Of a DNA stretch of 64,000 nucleotides, positions 23,062 through 31,571 are shown piece after piece. The position numbers and the translations under genes were made by a program. The notes under the pieces are model-generated. The model was not told where the DNA came from and did not search any database. It saw nothing but the letters and a program-made list of their open reading frames with translations. Source of the DNA: Peptococcaceae bacterium (GTDB taxonomy: Bacteria > Bacillota > Dehalobacteriia > UBA4068 > UBA4997); the NCBI GenBank assembly GCA_022797295.1, contig JAAWKH010000001.1, positions 62,001-126,000 of the forward strand, given 5' to 3'. Numbering within the stretch: position 1 is the first letter of the stretch; the number at the start of each line of letters is the position of its first letter.

Positions 23062-24270
23062 TTAATTTTCTTTGCTGCTGACATTTACCTCAATAAACAG
23101 CGGTTGAGCGGAAACAATTTCCAGATTGCTGTTGGTGGAAAGTTGCAAAAAGCCTTGATTTATGCCAATACCAAAATCGGCGGCGTTTAGCTGCGCGGAA
23201 ATGGCCGAGTTGCGAACGTTGCTAATATCAGAAGCCGGGCCGCGCACCACCACATCCACGGTGTTGGTGCTTAAATTGTAATTGTAAGCTGCGTTGGTGT
23301 TGGTTAGGGAAACCACCACATCATTTACCGTTGTGGTTTCCTCACGTTCAATCACTACCATAACTTTAAAGCGTAGGCTGGTATCCACCGTGACGCCGTT
23401 GGCGTTCAGTAGGGTAACTTCCTCTGTTACAGTGTTGGTGGCGCCATTGATGTTGATGGCAGAGGTGTAGACGTAATCCACATTGTCAAGCGCTTTCTGT
23501 GCACCCATAATAACGGCAACGGCAGGGTCGGCTACAATGCGAGATACTACATAACCGTTTGCAGGCTGGCCGCTTAGGGTGACGTTGACCGGTACCGTTT
23601 TGCTGGGTTGGCTGGAAACCACTGGCACCAGCACGTCTAGCATTGCCGGTTGGGGAGTAATCCAGTGCAGCAAAGAGTTTCCCGCGCTGTCCTGAACATT
23701 CACCGGCAGACTTGCGCGGTAATTGCTGTTGGCTTCATCCAGATTAACACTGATAAAAACTTTGTTGATTAAGGCCAGTTTATCTTCCGGGCCGGAAAGT
23801 ACAATTTCTGTTGGCGAAACGCTGGCTGGCAGGGTCATATAACCGTCAGCGGCCGTGCCGGTGTATTCCACCTGCACTTGGTGCTGCACTTGGGCCAGTT
23901 CATCAATTAGGACAGTAACCTCAGATCGTTCAGCTGAGGAAAGTTGCACACCGGCGGGCAAGTCAAAATTTAACCGGGCGGTATATTGGCCTAAGGTGGC
24001 GCCGGATAAATCGGCATAGGCATTGATGTCTGAGGCGGAAAGATTATCCAGCACACTGGAGGTTGCATTCAGTCGTAGCTTGATGTTGCTAGGTTTATCA
24101 CTAATTGCCAGATTATCTGCCAGATTGATATAATCCACCGGAACTTCAAAAAGACGTTCTTCCTGTGGGTTATCCTGAATTGTCACAAAGCCCCAAAGCA
24201 TAATGGCTAAAGCCAAAGCCAAGGCTAAATAACCCCAGTTTATTTGCTTGAAATCATTCATTTTTGCCAC
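23062..24270 (-). CDS. cdaR: CdaA regulator (YbbR domain protein)
   Basis: 402 residues: one N-terminal membrane segment (YLALALALAIMLWGFVTI, about 13-30) then four YbbR beta-rich domains outside the membrane, each with recurring motifs such as VPVDYINLADNLAIS and VPVNVTLSGQPANGYVV. CdaR binds and modulates the diadenylate cyclase CdaA. It overlaps cdaA by 17 bases. glmM, the usual third gene, is not present downstream; instead a convergent terminator follows. Confidence 0.9.
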   Translation of the reverse strand: MAKMNDFKQINWGYLALALALAIMLWGFVTIQDNPQEERLFEVPVDYINLADNLAISDKPSNIKLRLNATSSVLDNLSASDINAYADLSGATLGQYTARLNFDLPAGVQLSSAERSEVTVLIDELAQVQHQVQVEYTGTAADGYMTLPASVSPTEIVLSGPEDKLALINKVFISVNLDEANSNYRASLPVNVQDSAGNSLLHWITPQPAMLDVLVPVVSSQPSKTVPVNVTLSGQPANGYVVSRIVADPAVAVIMGAQKALDNVDYVYTSAININGATNTVTEEVTLLNANGVTVDTSLRFKVMVVIEREETTTVNDVVVSLTNTNAAYNYNLSTNTVDVVVRGPASDISNVRNSAISAQLNAADFGIGINQGFLQLSTNSNLEIVSAQPLFIEVNVSSKEN

Positions 24271-25087
24271 CTCTTTTCAGGCGAAAACGGGCTTGGATTT
24301 GTTTGACGCCACCGCCAAAGTGTTGGCTTAAATGTTGGCGCAAGGCCTTTTCATCTAGGTTGACGTAAATATGCCCATCCTTGGCCACTGATATGGCGCC
24401 GGTTTCCTCGGAAACAATCACCACCAAGGCGTCAGAAACCTCTGATAAACCAATGCCTGAGCGATGCCGCGTGCCGAAAGACATATCTAAATTTGGATTG
24501 TCGGAAAGAGGTAAAAAGCAGGCGGCCGCCAAAATTCGATTGCCGCGGATGATTGCCGCGCCGTCATGCAACGGCGTGTTGTGTACGAATATATTGATTA
24601 AGGTTTGCTCGGAAACCAAACAGTCCATTTTAATACCAGTGGCCACATAATCGTTCAGGCCGATTTCTCTCTCCAACACCAGCAACATGCCAACGTTATG
24701 TTTGGATTCCTCCACGGCTGCTTTGATTACGGCTTCATGCACATTTTGCAGGTCTGTATCCGTGTTTTCAATAAACGGTTTGATATAAAGGCGACTGCGG
24801 CCGATTTGTTCCAGGGCCCGCCGCAGTTCCGGTTGAAATATAACAGCCAAAGCAACCAGGGACGCTGCCCATAGTTGATTGAGCAGCCAGCTGAGGGCGT
24901 GCAGTTGCAGCCAGTTGCTTAAAGCAACCACCAGCACCAAAATTACCAAACCTTTAATTAGTTGCACTGCTCTGGTGCCCTGAATGGTCATAAACAGGCA
25001 ATAAAATAAAACTGTCACCACGCCGATGTCCAGCAGCATAGAGAAAGCTTTGGCTAGGGTTAAGCTTTGCAACAAACTATTTAACAA
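24254..25087 (-). CDS. cdaA: Diadenylate cyclase (c-di-AMP synthase)
   Basis: 277 residues with three N-terminal membrane segments (about 10-75) and a DisA_N domain. The catalytic motifs LHDGAAIIRGNRI and GTRHRSGIGLSE are intact, followed by VVIVSEETGAISVAKDG. It converts two ATP to c-di-AMP, which controls potassium and osmolyte uptake and wall homeostasis. Start is a TTG 9 bases after GGAGG. Confidence 0.94.
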   Translation of the reverse strand: MLNSLLQSLTLAKAFSMLLDIGVVTVLFYCLFMTIQGTRAVQLIKGLVILVLVVALSNWLQLHALSWLLNQLWAASLVALAVIFQPELRRALEQIGRSRLYIKPFIENTDTDLQNVHEAVIKAAVEESKHNVGMLLVLEREIGLNDYVATGIKMDCLVSEQTLINIFVHNTPLHDGAAIIRGNRILAAACFLPLSDNPNLDMSFGTRHRSGIGLSEVSDALVVIVSEETGAISVAKDGHIYVNLDEKALRQHLSQHFGGGVKQIQARFRLKRGGKNE

Positions 25088-25259
25088 AATTGAGCGCCTC
25101 CAAATGCCATCTTCAACTATAAATTAAACCACAAATAAAAATTACCCTAAAAAATGCACATTAAAAATATTCTACATTTTGAGGCTCATTCCTGCCGTGG
25201 CCGACTATAAAATCGGCTTATTATGCTGGATAAAAATATGCTAAAATACAAAATTGCTA

Positions 25260-25288
25260 TTGTTATCTGCTGATTTTAATAGTATAAT
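25260..25288 (+). promoter_or_regulatory. Promoter of the DUF881-sbp-DUF881 operon
   Basis: TTGTTA (25260-25265), 17 bases, perfect TATAAT (25283-25288); 84 bases before the first start. Confidence 0.6.
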
Positions 25289-25371
25289 AGATGATATACA
25301 CATTTTGTTAAGCAAACCTTAATTTAGTTTTTGGCAGGTTTAAATGAAGCCCTTAGGAGCAATAATTTAGC

Positions 25372-26112
25372 ATGACTGAATTTTTCAAAAAAAATCGTAA
25401 TGTTTTAAGCGTATCTTTGCTTTTTTTGCTGGCTGGTGCGGCGATGAGCATTTGGCTGCGGGCCTGGTCAATCAATGTGGCCACGGGGCCGGGTGGGCAG
25501 AGCCAATCCCTGGTGGATGTAATCAATCAGCTGGAGGCGGAAAATAAAGGATTAGAGGCGGAGATTGACACTTTGCGCAGCCGGATCAGCGGTCAGATTT
25601 TATCCAGTGCGGAAAGTGATGAATATATTGCTAGGCTGCGCCAGGAGCTGGCCCAGCTGCAATTAATTTCCGGTCAAACCGCAGTTTGTGGCAGTGGCTT
25701 GGTAATAACCATTAATGATAACACGGCCGGCGCTGAGGCTGCTAAACAGCTAGATCCCGCCAATTTTTATCCAGAAAATTACATTATTCACGACAGCAAT
25801 CTGCGCTATCTGCTGAACGATATTGTTTATCTGGCGGATGCGGTGGCCATCAATGGTCAACGGATTGTGGATTTGTCGGAAATTCGTTGCGTTGGCACGG
25901 TGATTATTATTAATTCCACTCGTGTTGCACCGCCATATGAAATTAGCCTGATTGGACCGGCGGCTTTGTTGGAGGGCGCTTTGCAGGAGTCATCACAGTA
26001 TATTTATCTGCATAATAAAAATATGCCCATTCGGGTAACCCGTGAGGATAATTTAACCCTGCCGGCTTACACAGGCGCAACAATGCCTAATTTTGCTAAG
26101 CTGGCCGAGTAG
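25372..26112 (+). CDS. DUF881 (YlxW/YlxX-like) membrane-anchored protein
   Basis: 246 residues: short basic N-terminus, one membrane segment (about 13-35), a coiled coil (LEAENKGLEAEIDTLRSRIS and on to about 100), then the globular DUF881 domain (VCGSGLVITINDN, LLNDIVYLADAVAINGQRI, GTVIIINST). In Bacillus such proteins lie beside sbp between divIB and ftsZ and associate with the division or septation apparatus. Role inferred from that context. Confidence 0.85.
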   Translation: MTEFFKKNRNVLSVSLLFLLAGAAMSIWLRAWSINVATGPGGQSQSLVDVINQLEAENKGLEAEIDTLRSRISGQILSSAESDEYIARLRQELAQLQLISGQTAVCGSGLVITINDNTAGAEAAKQLDPANFYPENYIIHDSNLRYLLNDIVYLADAVAINGQRIVDLSEIRCVGTVIIINSTRVAPPYEISLIGPAALLEGALQESSQYIYLHNKNMPIRVTREDNLTLPAYTGATMPNFAKLAE

Positions 26113-26143
26113 GGGCAGGCGTTAAGGAGAGGAAAACACAAAA

Positions 26144-26818
26144 ATGTATAAGCTTATTTTGCCGCTGGGCAGTCTGGCGGTTGGTGCCATTTTTGGCTCC
26201 ATTCTCACGGTAAATGCTTCTTTGGGCATTGCCAAATATCTTTCAATCGCTATTTTGGCGGCTCTGGATTCAGTGCTGGGCGGTGCGCGGGCTTTGTTGG
26301 AGGATAGCTTTGACAGCCTGATTATGCTTTCCGGCTTTTTTGTCAATGCTTTGTTGGCAATGTTGTTGGCTTTTTTGGGCGACCAAATTGGTATAGATAT
26401 GTTTATGGCGGCCAGCATTTGTTTTGCCTTGCGCATTTTTTCCAATCTGGCTTTTATTCGTCGGGATATTATTTCCAATTATCGTTTGAAGTATGCTCAG
26501 CGTAACGCTCAAAAGCAGGCGGAAGCCGAGGTACAAGCGTCGGCTGCTACTGCTCCGCTGCAAAAAATTCGTTTGATAAGCGCGACAAAGGCGGTTGAGA
26601 TTAAACCGGCTGAGCCTAAGCCGGATGCGGCTCCAAATTTGGAGAATACCATTTCCGGCCTGTTGTTGGATACACTGCCTTTGGAGGAGTTGAAAACGGA
26701 AAGCTGGGATTTGCCGGAAGCGGAAACTGAGTCTGCTGAGGTTGAGGATAAGCTTGACCAAAGTCCGGTTAAGGTGAAGGCCATCATCAGCCCGGATAAG
26801 AAAAATGAGGAGTCCTGA
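26144..26818 (+). CDS. sbp: Small basic protein (DUF1290) with an unusual 100-residue tail
   Basis: 224 residues. The first about 120 (GSLAVGAIFGSILTVNASL, LVGGARALLED-like and DQIGIDMFMAASICFALRIF) match the three-segment membrane protein Sbp, which is usually only about 110-120 residues long. The extra C-terminal half is soluble, Ala/Glu/Lys-rich and low-complexity, and probably disordered in the cytoplasm. It lies between two DUF881 genes, an arrangement like ylxX-sbp-ylxW. Confidence 0.82.
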   Translation: MYKLILPLGSLAVGAIFGSILTVNASLGIAKYLSIAILAALDSVLGGARALLEDSFDSLIMLSGFFVNALLAMLLAFLGDQIGIDMFMAASICFALRIFSNLAFIRRDIISNYRLKYAQRNAQKQAEAEVQASAATAPLQKIRLISATKAVEIKPAEPKPDAAPNLENTISGLLLDTLPLEELKTESWDLPEAETESAEVEDKLDQSPVKVKAIISPDKKNEES

Positions 26819-26819
26819 A

Positions 26820-27521
26820 ATGCCTGAAAAATCGCCTAAAACCAGCCGTTTGCTTTCCTTTTGCGTAGCGTTGACCTTTTTAAGTTTCGCTATTGTTTGC
26901 CAAATCAATTTTGAGTCCAACAGTGTGCAATCTTTGGAAAGTCAGAGCACTGAAAATTTGGTGGCAATGGTGCGTAGCTTGAATGATTATCGTAATCGCT
27001 TAAATGCCGAGCTGGCCGTGCTGGAGCGCACGGAATCATCGCGCAGTGTTACGGTTAGCCTGGAGCAACAGTTGAACAGCGCCCGGATTTTTTCCGGTGC
27101 GGTTGCTGTCAGCGGGCCGGGAATTAGCGTTACTATCACAGCGGATTATGATCTTTACAGCACTGATGTGATAGATATTGTGAATGAGATGAAAGTAAGC
27201 GGGGCGGAAGCTATTGCTATTAACAATCAGCGAGTAACTAATAAAAGTAGAATAACCCAAGAAACTGATTTGGATGAACATCTGTTTTTGGCTTTGGATG
27301 GCGAGCGCTTGCTGACGCCTATTGTTATTACAGCGATTGGCGATCCGGCTACGCTGGAAAAGGGTTTGATTTTTACCGGTGGCATTGTGGATAATTTGAA
27401 CACATTGTATGGCATATATCCGATTGTGCGCCAGGAGGAGCAGGTGACTATGCCGGCGGCCAGACTAAACGTCACTCCGACTTATATGCGTTTGCCGACA
27501 GATGGCTCGGAGCCTGCTTAA
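26820..27521 (+). CDS. DUF881 protein, second copy
   Basis: 233 residues from the ATG at 26820, 7 bases after GAGGAG located inside the end of sbp. N-terminal membrane segment (about 12-30), coiled coil (about 40-85), DUF881 domain (ISVTITADYDLYSTDVIDIV, SGAEAIAINNQRVTN, LEKGLIFTGGIVDNLNTLYG). Paralogue of the protein at 25372 on the same transcript. Confidence 0.85.
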   Translation: MPEKSPKTSRLLSFCVALTFLSFAIVCQINFESNSVQSLESQSTENLVAMVRSLNDYRNRLNAELAVLERTESSRSVTVSLEQQLNSARIFSGAVAVSGPGISVTITADYDLYSTDVIDIVNEMKVSGAEAIAINNQRVTNKSRITQETDLDEHLFLALDGERLLTPIVITAIGDPATLEKGLIFTGGIVDNLNTLYGIYPIVRQEEQVTMPAARLNVTPTYMRLPTDGSEPA

Positions 27522-27551
27522 ACTGATAAAATATTTTGAAAGGAAGAATTT

Positions 27552-28031
27552 ATGCTAGATTGGTTTTCTGAAACTGCGTTGCGTCAACTGCTGGGCACCT
27601 TGTTGGTGTCAGTGGTGCCGGTGATTGAGCTGCGCGGAGCCATTCCCATTGGGGTGGCGTTGGGCCTGCATCCTTTTTGGGCAATGCTGGCCAGCATCGT
27701 TGGCAATATGCTGCCGGTGCCTTTTATTATTTTGTTTGTGCGTCATGTTTTCACCTGGTTGAAACGGCACAGCCCTTTGTTGGGGCGGTTGGTGCAAAAG
27801 CTGGAGGATAAGGCGCATAACAAAAGCGCTGTGGTTATTAAATATCGGGCGATTGGCCTTTGTTTGCTGGTGGCTGTGCCCTTTCCGGGCACTGGGGCCT
27901 GGACGGGTTCGCTGGTGGCGGCTTTGCTGGATATACCGCTGCGCGAGGCGGTGCCGACTATTTTGCTTGGGGTAATTATTGCCGGCCTGATTGTCACTGG
28001 TGTTACCTGTGGCGTGATTACCATTTTTTAA
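27552..28031 (+). CDS. Small multidrug export family membrane protein (COG2426)
   Basis: 159 residues, about four hydrophobic segments. PVIELRGAIPIGVALGL near the start and AVPFPGTGAWTGSLVAALL in the middle are the two conserved family motifs. The family name reflects homology only; transport substrate is unknown. Last gene of the DUF881-sbp transcript, closed by a bidirectional terminator. Confidence 0.85.
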   Translation: MLDWFSETALRQLLGTLLVSVVPVIELRGAIPIGVALGLHPFWAMLASIVGNMLPVPFIILFVRHVFTWLKRHSPLLGRLVQKLEDKAHNKSAVVIKYRAIGLCLLVAVPFPGTGAWTGSLVAALLDIPLREAVPTILLGVIIAGLIVTGVTCGVITIF

Positions 28032-28049
28032 TTTATCTTAATATTACAT

Positions 28050-28092
28050 AAAAGCCGCTAATCACCTATTTTGTAGGTTGTTAGCGGCTTTT
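28050..28092. terminator. Bidirectional terminator
   Basis: Perfect 12-bp stem AAAAGCCGCTAA (28050-28061) against 28081-28092 with an inner ACCTA/TAGGT stem. T runs flank both directions; shared by the convergent genes at 27552 and 28110. Confidence 0.85.
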
Positions 28093-28109
28093 AATGTTTG
28101 CAGACTGGA

Positions 28110-28346
28110 TTAATCATCGATAAAGAACTTATCAACGGGGACGTCCAATTTTTCGGCTATGGTGAACAAGGTTTCCAGTGAAACGCCCTTGATTTTGACG
28201 CCGTTGTTAGCCTCCACTTGACTGACAAAGGACCAGCTTTTATCAATCAGCTCAGCAAACTGTTCCTGGGTGTAGCCCCGTTTTTTGCGATAATAGGCAA
28301 TTTTTAAGCCCAACAAGCGATATTTTTCCCGAAAACGCTCCTGCAT
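28110..28346 (-). CDS. Small Xre-family transcriptional regulator
   Basis: 78 residues, essentially one Cro/C1-type helix-turn-helix: LKIAYYRKKRGYTQEQFAEL, then SFVSQVEANNGV, LETLFTIAEKLDVPVDKFF. No sensory domain. Single gene; the target is unknown, though autoregulation is common in such proteins. Confidence 0.85.
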   Translation of the reverse strand: MQERFREKYRLLGLKIAYYRKKRGYTQEQFAELIDKSWSFVSQVEANNGVKIKGVSLETLFTIAEKLDVPVDKFFIDD

Positions 28347-28480
28347 TTCATCACCCCACTAATTTAGCATAGATTATTTAGCGGTATATTATTACAGGCT
28401 TATAGTGAAAAATTATTTACTTTTAGCGAGTGTTGTGTTATAATATGATGAATAATGGATTAAAAAGGGGAGTGGTGCGC

Positions 28481-28642
28481 TTGCTTTGGCTGGTTTTGGC
28501 AACTCTTTGTTTGCTTTTGGGCAGCTGTTCAATGGATATAAAAATTGCGGTGCTTTGTACATTTTGCGTCACCGGCAATCCTTTGTTGTTTGGCTGTTTG
28601 CTGTTTTTGTTGTTTGATTGCGGGCGTTTTGATTATATTTAA
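28481..28642 (+). CDS. Predicted small membrane or lipoprotein-like peptide
   Basis: 53 residues from a TTG at 28481, 8 bases after AGGGGAG (28466-28472). TTTACT-17-TATAAT (-10 at 28439-28444) puts transcription start near 28451, which excludes the upstream ATG codons. The start LWLVLATLCLLLGSC is a signal-like segment with a lipobox-like L-G-S-C, then a second hydrophobic stretch with several Cys. A hairpin follows. No homologue recognised. Confidence 0.4.
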   Translation: MLWLVLATLCLLLGSCSMDIKIAVLCTFCVTGNPLLFGCLLFLLFDCGRFDYI

Positions 28643-28650
28643 AATAGAAA

Positions 28651-28672
28651 GGAGCAGGAAAAAGCCTACTCC
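28651..28672. terminator. Short bidirectional terminator
   Basis: GGAGCAGG (28651-28658) pairs with CCTACTCC (28665-28672) with one wobble; T-rich sequence follows on both strands. Lies between the convergent small ORF and lipoprotein gene. Confidence 0.55.
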
Positions 28673-28682
28673 ATAGTTATTA

Positions 28683-29480
28683 TTATTCGGATATAGTTGT
28701 TTTGCCTAAATAGATGATTTCGCCTTTTTCACTAAAGGTGAAGTAAATATCATACTCGTTTGTAACGGTAAATGGTTCTGGCATTTCCTGGGCGTTGGCG
28801 ATAATTTCCCGAACATTATCTGGGGGATACTCAATGGAATCTCCAGTATTATTATAGGCCAACATATCAGCACAGTAAATGATTTGTCCCGCTGTATTTT
28901 CTAAGGTTAGGTTGGCTAATTCCCACACAGGGGCCTCTGCCCAACTGGTGGCTGGATAATAGTAATATTCGCCGTCAAAATCCAATTTGAAAATGTGACC
29001 GGGCTTCGGTGTTGGTGTATCTAGGCCGCAACGAGTTTGGAGAAAATCATGCACATAAGCTGCGGAAAGCTTTTCCGGGGTTTGCTCATGGTCTATATTG
29101 CCATAGCTTTCCCAAATTATAGCTTGCGCCAGCACCCAATATAGGTAGTCGTCCAATTCCTCTATGGAAATTGGCTTCTCGTTCAGTGCCTGGTCTGCTT
29201 CATAATCTTTAGCAGGCATAAAATCCAAGCGATCTTGTTGAGCTAAATCAAAGAAAGCTGCACGTAAATCAGGCGTAATTTCCACTTCGCACCTGCCGTC
29301 TGTATGCAACGCTCCAGCGTCGCCTGCCGTTAGCTGTTGAATTTGCGTGGCGGCGGAGGGAGGCGGCGTTGCGTCCTGCTGCGGTTGCTTATCGCCTCTT
29401 TCCGAGGTTACAATGGTGTCGCAGGCGGCCAAAAACAGGCACAGGCTTAAACTCAGGCAGCAGAGCAGTATTTTTTTCAT
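28683..29480 (-). CDS. Uncharacterised lipoprotein
   Basis: 265 residues from the ATG at 29480, which follows AGGAGG. Signal peptide with lipobox L-A-A-C (Cys20), a Ser/Thr/Gln/Pro-rich linker to about residue 50, then a globular domain (ITPDLRAAFFDLAQQDRLDF, YVHDFLQTRCGLDTPTP, FDGEYYYYPATSWAEAPVW, YDIYFTFSEKGEIIYLGK). No family recognised. It follows dacF on the same strand after 33 bases and may be co-transcribed with it. Confidence 0.72.
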   Translation of the reverse strand: MKKILLCCLSLSLCLFLAACDTIVTSERGDKQPQQDATPPPSAATQIQQLTAGDAGALHTDGRCEVEITPDLRAAFFDLAQQDRLDFMPAKDYEADQALNEKPISIEELDDYLYWVLAQAIIWESYGNIDHEQTPEKLSAAYVHDFLQTRCGLDTPTPKPGHIFKLDFDGEYYYYPATSWAEAPVWELANLTLENTAGQIIYCADMLAYNNTGDSIEYPPDNVREIIANAQEMPEPFTVTNEYDIYFTFSEKGEIIYLGKTTISE

Positions 29481-29513
29481 TTCAAAACCTCCTATCACAT
29501 TAAAAAAGCTAAA

Positions 29514-30674
29514 TTAGCTGAACGGCACCACAAACACTTGCCAAACGCTTTGGAAAGATTGGCGCACCACCAGGCGCAGGTTGTAGCGGCCCACGTCCTT
29601 AGCGGCCAGCAAGTTGGTACTGTAGGTGTAGCCGTTTTCATCGGTGTAGGTGACGGAGCCGATAACCTCGCCGCGGTGAATGGGCGCAGGCACAGAGTTT
29701 GGCAAATCCAGGCTTTCCTGCACATTGATGTTTTCATCCGTGCGCATTACTGAATAAAGCGATTTTTCGGCAATCACTTCCACCTGATTGCGGCCGCCGT
29801 TCAGCACCTTGACGTTGGCTTTTACTTCATTGGCGCTCACCAGCAGGTTGTGCTGGGAGTTGTCAAAGCCCCATTCCAGCAGTGCTTGGCTTTCCTCATA
29901 GATATTGGGGCTATTTAGTACCACAACAATCAGTTGCATATCATTTTTGGTGGCGCTGGCTACAATACAGTTACCGGCCTGACGGGTGTAGCCGGTTTTG
30001 ATACCGTCCGCATATTCATATTGACTGAGCAAGCCGTTGCGGTTTCCGACAGTGAAATTATCTTCGCCATTAAGTTTGCGTACTGTGAAAGAATCGGTAG
30101 TGACAATGCGCCGAAACTCTGGGTTATCCATTGCCACGCGGGCAATCATTGCCAAATCATAGGCCGAGGTGTAGTGATCTTCATTATGTAGGCCGTGGGG
30201 ATTGCAGAAATGAGTGTGTTGTAAACCCAGGGCGGACACTCGTTGATTCATCATTTCCACAAAGGCTTCTTCTGTGCCGGCCACGCCGATTGCCAACGCC
30301 TGCCCAGCGTCGTTGGCGGAGTACAGCATCAATGCCATCAGCAGCTCCTCCACGGTTTGGCGAGCGCCCGCCTTTAGGCCAATGCTGGTTTCGCCTACGT
30401 TGACGTAATCCTCAGGCAGGGTGATTTTGTCGTCAATATCCATATTTTCCAGGGTTAAAAGGGCCGTCAGCACCTTTGTGGTGCTGGCCGGATAATGCTC
30501 GGCATTCATATCCTTATCGTAAAGCACCTTGCCGCTGGCTTGGTCGATTACCACTGCCGCCACCGCGCTAATCTGCGGCGGGGCGTCTGCCTTGGCCAGT
30601 AAAGCCGGCAGGCAGATTAGGGCAAACAGACCGAAAACCAGGGGCAGGGTAAATTTGGCTAATTTGTTGAACAT
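29514..30674 (-). CDS. dacF: D-alanyl-D-alanine carboxypeptidase (DacF type)
   Basis: 386 residues. Signal peptide to about A29; peptidase S11 domain with S64-T-T-K67, S119-A-N121 and K226-T-G228, then the C-terminal beta-rich PBP5-like domain (about 285-375). It trims the terminal D-Ala of peptidoglycan stem peptides. The neighbour gerW and the sporulation theme point to DacF, which shapes cortex cross-linking, rather than the vegetative DacA, though this is inference. Overlaps the gerW stop by 16 bases. Confidence 0.9.
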   Translation of the reverse strand: MFNKLAKFTLPLVFGLFALICLPALLAKADAPPQISAVAAVVIDQASGKVLYDKDMNAEHYPASTTKVLTALLTLENMDIDDKITLPEDYVNVGETSIGLKAGARQTVEELLMALMLYSANDAGQALAIGVAGTEEAFVEMMNQRVSALGLQHTHFCNPHGLHNEDHYTSAYDLAMIARVAMDNPEFRRIVTTDSFTVRKLNGEDNFTVGNRNGLLSQYEYADGIKTGYTRQAGNCIVASATKNDMQLIVVVLNSPNIYEESQALLEWGFDNSQHNLLVSANEVKANVKVLNGGRNQVEVIAEKSLYSVMRTDENINVQESLDLPNSVPAPIHRGEVIGSVTYTDENGYTYSTNLLAAKDVGRYNLRLVVRQSFQSVWQVFVVPFS

Positions 30675-31057
30675 TCTTGATGGTTATCCTTTTTTAGTAT
30701 ATTTTCCAGCTTGGTTAAAAGGCTTGGGGTCATATCCACCAGCTTTTCCAAAGGCTCCTGACCGCTCACGGGAATATAACGCAGCTGGCCGTTTGGCGCG
30801 CTGGTTAAAAAGCCCACCGGTGACACTGCCAGGCCGCCGCCAGAGCCGCCGCCAAAAGCAGGGTCGGCTGTTGGCTGTGTTTTTTGGCCATATTCACCGC
30901 CGCCTGCCACAAAGCCCAGGCTAACTTTGGATATGGGAATGATGGTGGTGTCGCCGGCAAAAATCGGGGCTCCTACCACAGTGTTCACCTGCACCATTCC
31001 ATTCAGTTTTTCCATTGCCGTATCCAGCAGGCCGGCAATATTCTGCTCACCTGTCAT
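30659..31057 (-). CDS. gerW: Sporulation protein YtfJ / GerW
   Basis: 132 residues. Family landmarks: ALDTAMEKLNGMVQVNTVVG-like opening (seen as LLDTAMEKLNGMVQVNTVVG), then TTIIPISKVSLGFVAGGGEY, a Gly-rich loop GGGSGGGLAVSPVGFL and a C-terminal basic region. YtfJ is needed for normal germination with some germinants in Bacillus. Order DUF2953-ytfJ-dacF is as in many spore-formers. Confidence 0.9.
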   Translation of the reverse strand: MTGEQNIAGLLDTAMEKLNGMVQVNTVVGAPIFAGDTTIIPISKVSLGFVAGGGEYGQKTQPTADPAFGGGSGGGLAVSPVGFLTSAPNGQLRYIPVSGQEPLEKLVDMTPSLLTKLENILKKDNHQECSTN

Positions 31058-31073
31058 AAATCATACCGCCTCT

Positions 31074-31556
31074 CTAAATTTTATCTGATGAGCTTAGTTT
31101 TAACCGGCGGTGGCCAAAATATGCAGCCAAACGCAGGGCGGCGGTGATTATTACCCAAAGTGGCAATGAAATTTTAAGAAATATTTCGCCTGAAAAGCTG
31201 TTTTCCAGCGGCATTTTTTCATTTGCGACGAGCTGCAAGTGCAAATCAGGGCTGGGGCAGTTGGCGGCCGCGGCCAATCCGTGTAAGGCCGCCAAAAGAC
31301 AACCGCCAGCCATTGCGCAAACATCTGGTCGTCCGGCCAACTGAAGCTGACAATGCAGTTGTTTTAAATGCAGACGTTTTAACAAAAATTTTGCTAAACG
31401 CAGACAAAATGGCCAATCTGCCTTGTTAAATGGCTGGCGCGGTTTGGCGGCCAGAGGGTAGGTCAAGCGCAGGGAAAAGCGCAAACGTATTTGTGAGGCT
31501 ACTAGCAAGAATAGGAGCAGCCCAGGCACGATTAAGTTGGTATAAAATGGCGTCAT
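31074..31556 (-). CDS. DUF2953 protein (YtfI-like)
   Basis: 160 residues, one N-terminal membrane segment (LIVPGLLLFLLVASQI, about 8-23), a basic middle and a hydrophobic C-terminal stretch (PLWVIITAALRLAAYF). Placed directly before gerW, as ytfI precedes ytfJ in Bacillus, which is the main support for the assignment. Function unknown, likely sporulation-associated. Confidence 0.7.
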   Translation of the reverse strand: MTPFYTNLIVPGLLLFLLVASQIRLRFSLRLTYPLAAKPRQPFNKADWPFCLRLAKFLLKRLHLKQLHCQLQLAGRPDVCAMAGGCLLAALHGLAAAANCPSPDLHLQLVANEKMPLENSFSGEIFLKISLPLWVIITAALRLAAYFGHRRLKLSSSDKI

Positions 31557-31571
31557 ACGCCTAGTTTGGCT

